DNA of 8,811 bases. Origin: Candidatus Nesterenkonia stercoripullorum. GTDB lineage: Bacteria; Actinomycetota; Actinomycetes; Actinomycetales; Micrococcaceae. The translations under genes were made by a program, and so were the position numbers. The notes under the pieces are model-generated. The model saw only the letters and a list, made by a program, of their open reading frames with translations, was not told the origin of the DNA and made no database searches. Where the stretch lies: NCBI GenBank assembly GCA_019114115.1, contig DXGD01000334.1, positions 1-8,811 of the forward strand. The letters run 5' to 3'. Of the stretch, positions 5,095-8,811 are shown piece by piece. Numbering within the stretch: position 1 is the first letter of the stretch; each line of letters begins with the position of its first letter.

Positions 5095-5113
5095 GCTCAG
5101 CCCACCTCACGGT
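5088..5113. terminator. hairpin overlapping both stop codons of convergent genes
   Basis: ACCGTGAG (5088-5095) and CTCACGGT (5106-5113) are exact reverse complements with a 10-nt loop. The left arm contains the VOC TGA (5092-5094) and the loop contains the TGA of the membrane protein gene (5097-5099, minus). With no intergenic room, this is the only place for a shared terminator. There is no T-run. Confidence 0.5.
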
Positions 5114-7598
5114 GAAGGCGGAGGACCGCGTCGGCCCTGTCGGCGACGGCGAGCTCTCGCGAGGCGAGCATATCGACCAGCTTCTGGGTCCGTTCGACGC
5201 GGGCCTCCCACTCCGCACCGCGCTGTTCACGACGTGGCAATGAGGTCAGTTCCCTGATCTCGCGGAACGCAGTCACCAGAGTGGCCTCGTACAGACGCTG
5301 TGCCGCTTCTTCAGCCTGGCCTTCCGTCGGTGAATCCGAGCCGATCACTGCGACCATGTCGATCCGGGAGACGTCCAAGCCCAGTGCCAGGTGGTCGAGC
5401 TGCTGCTGAAGCCCGCGAAGACTCCGACGCGCCGCTGCACTTCCTGCCCTCCGGCGCCATGCGGCGCTTGCGGCCACACCCAGGAGCAGCACTGTCTGGC
5501 CGCCGGCCCAGACGGTGACACTGACCATCCAGAAGACCGCTGAGGGGGCCACGTTCGCGCTCTCCTGGTGGTTGTACTCCATTGCCATGGCCAACCCGGT
5601 GAGGTCATAGGCGATGATCTCCCCGAGGCTGCGCTGAAAGTCCTCATCAGGCTGGATGCGGGGCTCTGTGGCCTGGAAATAGTACCGTCCCAGTCGGCTG
5701 TCCGGGCCGGAGCTGATCTCGCCGGTGAGCGTCGCTCCTGGGGCGAACTGGTCTCCTGGAAGGCTCCAGATCGGCAGCACCCCTTGGCCGCGCACGATCT
5801 CGCCGGTATCCGGATCGCGCACCTCGGGGTAGGTCTCGGCGACGTCGTCAATGAGCTGCCGCTGTGCGTCGATGAGATCGAGGTAGTCGATCTCGAGGCG
5901 GCCCTCGAACTCAGGATGTTCACGGTATTCGAAATAGTCCGTGGCAGGCACGATCGCCACCACCAGGTCCAGGCTCTCCTCCTGGGTGGCCGCATCGGGT
6001 GAGGGCTGGTCCTCCTCTGCTGAGATCTCGGGAAGAAGCTCCGGATCCCCGAAGACACGCAGATCCGCCAATGGCTGATCCCCCGTCAGGGTCTTGCCGT
6101 AGGCGGTGTTGACGTCGGCTTGGCCCACCGCGAGCCAGCCCGCCAGCAAGCCGATGGCCAGCGGTCCGAGCGCTCCGGAGATTTCCCAGGCGCCGCGGGC
6201 CCGGTCAGGCTGGGGCTGAGCTGCTGCGCGGGACTCGGCTTCGCGGTCCAGCAGCACCAGGACACGTTCCGTGGCATGCAGCGGGCCGCTCTCGTCCTCG
6301 GCGCCCAGACCCAGCGAGATGCGCAGCTGATCGACGGACGAGGTGGCCCCGGCCGTCATCGTGCGCACCCGGGAATCGGCGCGCTGCTGGGTCGCCTTGG
6401 TGAGGCCGCTGTCCCGCCTCTGCACGGAGCGTGAAGGGCCGAGCTGCCGGGACATGCGGTCCGCAGCGTCGACGATCTCTTTCTCCGCCTGGCTCCACCG
6501 GCGCAGGAGATCGGCGTGGTCGGCCACCAAGTCCCCTTCCTCCGCGGAGGCGCCGGCCTGATCGGCCGCTGCTGCCTCCTGGGTCAAGGCCAGCAGGGTG
6601 TCCCTGAGCTGCCGGAGCTCAGCCGCCGCGGCGAAGCGGCGGCCTTCGCGCAGCACTTCGGTGATGGACTGCGCCAGCGGCAGGGCGAGCTGATTCAGGA
6701 CGGAGCGAGAGCCGGCGTGACCTGCGCGGAGCTCTGCAGCTCCGGACAGGGCGTCGGCGCGTTGGGCGAGTCTCTCCGCGCGCTTCTCGAACGTCTGGAG
6801 CTCCGCCACCGCATCGTCGAAGGTCTTCCCCTCGTCCAGCGGCGCGCGATCAGCGATGACGCCCCGAAGCGCGTCCTCTGTGCGGGCCAGACTCAGGCTC
6901 TCCTTGCGGATCGCCTCCCAGTCGGCCTCCAGCGGGGTGATCGCTTCACGGGCCCCATCCGCATCGGCCCGGTCCAGGGCCAGACGAGCGGCGCTGAGCC
7001 GGATCTCCAGCGCGTCGAGTTCCAGCACGACCCGGGCCAGTGCGAGCTGGGACCGGGAGAGACCTCGGACGAGGCGGCGTTCGTTGCTGCGGTCGCGCAG
7101 CCATAGGTGGGTCGCGAGGATGGCTCCGAGCATGGGCAGCCCGGCAAGCGAAGCCCATATGGCAGGGGAGCGCATGCCGTCGTCGAACTTCACATCCGCG
7201 GCTGTCAGCGCAGCGCCGACGACGGCGCTCGGGCCGTGGCCGAGGGTGAGGTTGTTGTTGAAGACACCCCGGATCTCAGTGGAGGCCGCGTAGTTCTCGC
7301 CAGCGGACTCTTCTCCGGAGAAGGCGACGCGATTCGGGTCTTCCAGCGTCAGGTCCAGGTCATCGGGGTCCCGGCCGACGGAGAGCAGCATGTCCTCGTC
7401 GCCGATGTCCCCGTGGTAGGTCTCGTCCCACTCCAGTTCGCGTTCGACCACGCGGATGGTGAAGGGGGCATGGCTCAGGGCCACGCCATCGGCCGCGGCG
7501 TCGACCGTTTCCTGGTCGATGCCGTGCGGAAGCTCGCCCTCGACGATGAACTCGACCTGGTGGTCAGGTTCTTCTGTGACGGCGTTGAAGCCTGCCAT
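5097..7598 (-). CDS. large membrane protein of unknown function with two extracytoplasmic domains and coiled coils
   Basis: I do not recognise this family. From the ATG at 7598 it is 833 aa, but the frame continues upstream without a stop through RGRRRRKPWR then a hydrophobic stretch to about residue 5, a typical signal anchor, so the real start is probably upstream (CTG at 7685 would give 862 aa). Layout in ATG numbering: anchor up to 5; acidic outer domain 10-142; membrane segment 145-167; alanine/leucine/glutamate-rich cytoplasmic region 172-460, likely coiled coil; membrane segment 474-493; second acidic outer domain 496-684; membrane segment 687-713; basic then helical cytoplasmic tail 714-833. 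The two-fold pattern of outer domain, membrane segment and inner helices suggests an ancient duplication or fusion, though I see no clear sequence repeat. A sensor or cell-envelope scaffold role is possible but unproven. It follows usp on the same strand with probable overlap and ends 2 bp from the VOC gene. Confidence 0.7.
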   Translation of the reverse strand: MAGFNAVTEEPDHQVEFIVEGELPHGIDQETVDAAADGVALSHAPFTIRVVERELEWDETYHGDIGDEDMLLSVGRDPDDLDLTLEDPNRVAFSGEESAGENYAASTEIRGVFNNNLTLGHGPSAVVGAALTAADVKFDDGMRSPAIWASLAGLPMLGAILATHLWLRDRSNERRLVRGLSRSQLALARVVLELDALEIRLSAARLALDRADADGAREAITPLEADWEAIRKESLSLARTEDALRGVIADRAPLDEGKTFDDAVAELQTFEKRAERLAQRADALSGAAELRAGHAGSRSVLNQLALPLAQSITEVLREGRRFAAAAELRQLRDTLLALTQEAAAADQAGASAEEGDLVADHADLLRRWSQAEKEIVDAADRMSRQLGPSRSVQRRDSGLTKATQQRADSRVRTMTAGATSSVDQLRISLGLGAEDESGPLHATERVLVLLDREAESRAAAQPQPDRARGAWEISGALGPLAIGLLAGWLAVGQADVNTAYGKTLTGDQPLADLRVFGDPELLPEISAEEDQPSPDAATQEESLDLVVAIVPATDYFEYREHPEFEGRLEIDYLDLIDAQRQLIDDVAETYPEVRDPDTGEIVRGQGVLPIWSLPGDQFAPGATLTGEISSGPDSRLGRYYFQATEPRIQPDEDFQRSLGEIIAYDLTGLAMAMEYNHQESANVAPSAVFWMVSVTVWAGGQTVLLLGVAASAAWRRRAGSAAARRSLRGLQQQLDHLALGLDVSRIDMVAVIGSDSPTEGQAEEAAQRLYEATLVTAFREIRELTSLPRREQRGAEWEARVERTQKLVDMLASRELAVADRADAVLRLHREVG

Positions 7599-7681
7599 GC
7601 CCAGCGCGAGCGATGTCCCGGCCAGGACCAGAGCCCCTAGCGGTGATCGCCAGGGCTTGCGCCTGCGCCGACCTCGGGCTA

Positions 7682-8149
7682 TCAGGACCTGTGCGTGTTG
7701 ACGATGAACAGATCGCAGCTGGCTTCGGCGGAGACTGTGCGGGCGATGCTGCCCAGCACTCGCGTGATCCCCTGCACCCGCTTATTGCCGACGACGATGA
7801 GATCAGCGTCGATCTCCTCGGCCTCGCGCAGCAGCACAGCGGCTGGAGAACCCTCGACGGCGCGGGAGACGACCTGGAGCTCCGGAGCGTCGAGCAGCAG
7901 CGCCTCAGTAGCTGTTGCGGCGATCTGCTCGGCATTCTCGCGATACCGCTGCATCAGCTTTTCCAGGGCCTGGAACCGCACATTGTCGTGCTGGCTGCTC
8001 TGCAGCGTACGGATGCTCTCCATCGTCGAGGCGCTGAATGCCGAGACGACATGCAGCTCCGCGTCGAACGCGCCAGCCAGCTCGGCCGCGCGCCGTGCCG
8101 CTCGGAGAGCTGTTTCGCTGGTGTCTACACCCACAAGAATCTTCTTCAC
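7682..8149 (-). CDS. universal stress protein (UspA family)
   Basis: A 155-aa single Usp domain, cytoplasmic, normal length. The N-terminal strand KKILVGVDTSETALRAARRAAELA (2-25) holds the conserved D9. ADLIVVGNKRVQGITRVLGSIARTV (115-139) is the nucleotide-binding loop and CDLFIV the last strand. The ATP-binding Usps have G-x2-G-x9-G-[ST]; here G121-N-K-R124 lacks the second glycine while G133-S134 remains, so ATP binding is uncertain. It starts with GTG at 8149, with AGAGG 6 nt upstream. Its TGA at 7682-7684 lies inside the open frame of the large membrane protein, so the two are probably one transcription unit. Usps modulate stress survival through binding partners; the partner here may be the neighbour, an inference from arrangement only. 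Confidence 0.88.
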   Translation of the reverse strand: MKKILVGVDTSETALRAARRAAELAGAFDAELHVVSAFSASTMESIRTLQSSQHDNVRFQALEKLMQRYRENAEQIAATATEALLLDAPELQVVSRAVEGSPAAVLLREAEEIDADLIVVGNKRVQGITRVLGSIARTVSAEASCDLFIVNTHRS

Positions 8150-8200
8150 AGGGAGCCTCTCTGCTGTATCGGTGGTGCGGCCTGCCCGTGGCCACTCGTG

Positions 8201-8222
8201 GTCGACAGCATCGTCGACAGCA
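8201..8222. repeat. 10-bp direct repeat in the usp/ABC intergenic region
   Basis: GTCGACAGCA occurs at 8201-8210 and 8213-8222, a 12-bp period close to one helical turn. Each copy begins with the palindrome GTCGAC. It lies 52-73 bp upstream of usp, just downstream of a possible usp -10 box (TAGAGT at 8230-8225 on the minus strand), where a regulator could act. A GTGGCCAC palindrome is at 8188-8195. Function unknown. Confidence 0.45.
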
Positions 8223-8278
8223 CTACTCTATCTGCTGGCGGAGTCACAATAAGAGGATGCTTCGCTTGGCTGATGAAA

Positions 8279-8297
8279 TGAGGGTAGCCTTACTCAG
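8279..8297 (+). promoter_or_regulatory. candidate DtxR/IdeR iron box
   Basis: TGAGGGTAGCCTTACTCAG agrees with the DtxR/IdeR consensus TWAGGTWAGSCTWACCTWA at 14 of 19 positions, including the whole core TAGCCTTAC. TAGCCT (8285-8290) also fits a TAnnnT -10 box, so a bound iron-loaded repressor would cover the promoter. It ends 16 nt before the ATG of the ABC gene. Known biology: DtxR/IdeR with Fe2+ represses siderophore synthesis and uptake genes. Confidence 0.55.
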
Positions 8298-8303
8298 GCG
8301 CTG

Positions 8304-8309
8304 AGGAGG
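8304..8309 (+). promoter_or_regulatory. Shine-Dalgarno for the ABC transporter gene
   Basis: AGGAGG lies 4 nt before the ATG at 8314. A GTG at 8310 in another frame also opens a short frame, but the protein read from 8314 matches the ABC exporter fold. Confidence 0.7.
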
Positions 8310-8313
8310 GTGA

Positions 8314-8811
8314 ATGACCGAAATATCGGAAGGGCGAAAGCTGCGGAGGACTATTCTGCGCAGGCAGCGGGCCCGGGTCGCCTGGTCCTCGATCCTGCTC
8401 ATGGGGCACCAGTCCTGCGAGGTCATGGTGCCGGTGGCCATCGGCCTGGCGATCGACGCCGCCGTCGCGGGTGGGAGCCCGACCATGCTGGTGACGAGCG
8501 TGGTCGGCCTGACGCTGCTCTTCCTCGCGCTGACCATGTGCTATCGCTGGTTCGCCCGGCTGAGCGAAGGCGCCGTCGTCGATGAGAGCCACACGTTGCG
8601 GGTCGAGATCGGGGCGCGTGCCCTGGGTGCTGTGCCGCTGCGGCGTCAGCATGGCGAGCTGCTGACTATCGCGTCCTCCGACGCTGACCAGGCTGCACGC
8701 AGCATCATCTGGCTCTGCGGCCTGGTCGGCTCCGGGGCCGCCCTGGTGCTGAGCTGTGTGGTGCTGCTGAGCATCGATGCTCTGCTGGGCGCGGTGCTGA
8801 TCGTGACCGCC
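8314..8811 (+). CDS. ABC exporter-fold protein, transmembrane domain (partial, runs off the window)
   Basis: 166 codons are present and the frame is open at the window end; a full protein of this type is usually about 550-620 aa with a C-terminal ATPase domain, not visible here. After a basic N-terminus (8-21), hydrophobic segments lie at about 24-50, 57-78 and 133-166. GELLTIASSDADQAARSI at 114-131 matches the coupling-helix region of type I exporters (GELL-x-x-x-x-S-D-x-x), which contacts the nucleotide-binding domain. The upstream iron box suggests an iron or siderophore role like the IrtA/IrtB pair, which have exporter folds but import siderophores; a partner half-transporter gene may follow. 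Substrate is inferred from the iron box alone. Confidence 0.75.
   Translation, partial: MTEISEGRKLRRTILRRQRARVAWSSILLMGHQSCEVMVPVAIGLAIDAAVAGGSPTMLVTSVVGLTLLFLALTMCYRWFARLSEGAVVDESHTLRVEIGARALGAVPLRRQHGELLTIASSDADQAARSIIWLCGLVGSGAALVLSCVVLLSIDALLGAVLIVTA

Noticed and set aside
8257..8304. 15-codon ORF upstream of the ABC gene
   Set aside because: GAGG abuts the ATG with no spacing, and it spans the iron box; transcription from TAGCCT would begin inside it.
1..8811. CRISPR arrays, tRNA or rRNA genes, insertion sequences, att sites
   Set aside because: I found no regularly spaced repeats, cloverleaf, rRNA-like stretch, transposase or terminal inverted repeats in reading the window.

Overview
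The window is high-GC DNA whose gene content points to an actinobacterium, probably of the order Micrococcales (genus not determinable from sequence alone). The indicators are an actinobacterial-type Erm methyltransferase, a candidate DtxR/IdeR iron box, TAnnnT -10 boxes placed directly before start codons (leaderless style), and GTG starts. I see no insertion sequence, integrase, tRNA, rRNA or CRISPR array. It reads as chromosomal accessory or house-keeping sequence, not an obvious mobile element.

Layout, left to right. (1) An Erm-type 23S rRNA adenine-N6 methyltransferase (minus, 66-860). Its 5' leader carries a promoter (1030-1058), a 13-codon ORF MGTFTIYIRIRRH (980-1021) and a series of hairpins ending at the erm Shine-Dalgarno. 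The arrangement matches inducible translational attenuation of macrolide resistance and is the most interesting element here. (2) An AAHS-type aromatic-acid MFS transporter (minus, 1146-2507), whose family-conserved N-terminus extends upstream of any usual start codon. (3) A divergent SRPBCC-fold protein (plus, 2665-3207) with an acidic tandem-repeat insert. (4) An OsmC/Ohr-family peroxiredoxin (plus, 3400-3834). (5) A vapBC toxin-antitoxin pair (minus, 3903-4567) with a palindromic operator. (6) A small VOC-fold protein (plus, 4762-5094). (7) Convergent to it with a 2-bp gap, a very large unrecognised membrane protein (minus, 5097 to 7598 or 7685) that follows and probably overlaps a universal stress protein gene (minus, 7682-8149). 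(8) At the right edge, the first 166 codons of a type I ABC exporter-fold protein (plus, 8314 onward) with a candidate iron box just upstream, suggesting iron-regulated (siderophore-type) transport.

The genes form several small transcription units, not one operon: erm with its own leader; the MFS gene; the SRPBCC gene; osmC; vapBC; the VOC gene; usp plus the large membrane protein; and the ABC gene. Three convergent or tandem junctions carry strong hairpins (1124-1147, 3858-3903, 5088-5113), two of which overlap stop codons. The shared theme is loose: antibiotic, oxidative and general stress response. Only vapBC and usp/membrane protein look functionally linked by gene arrangement.
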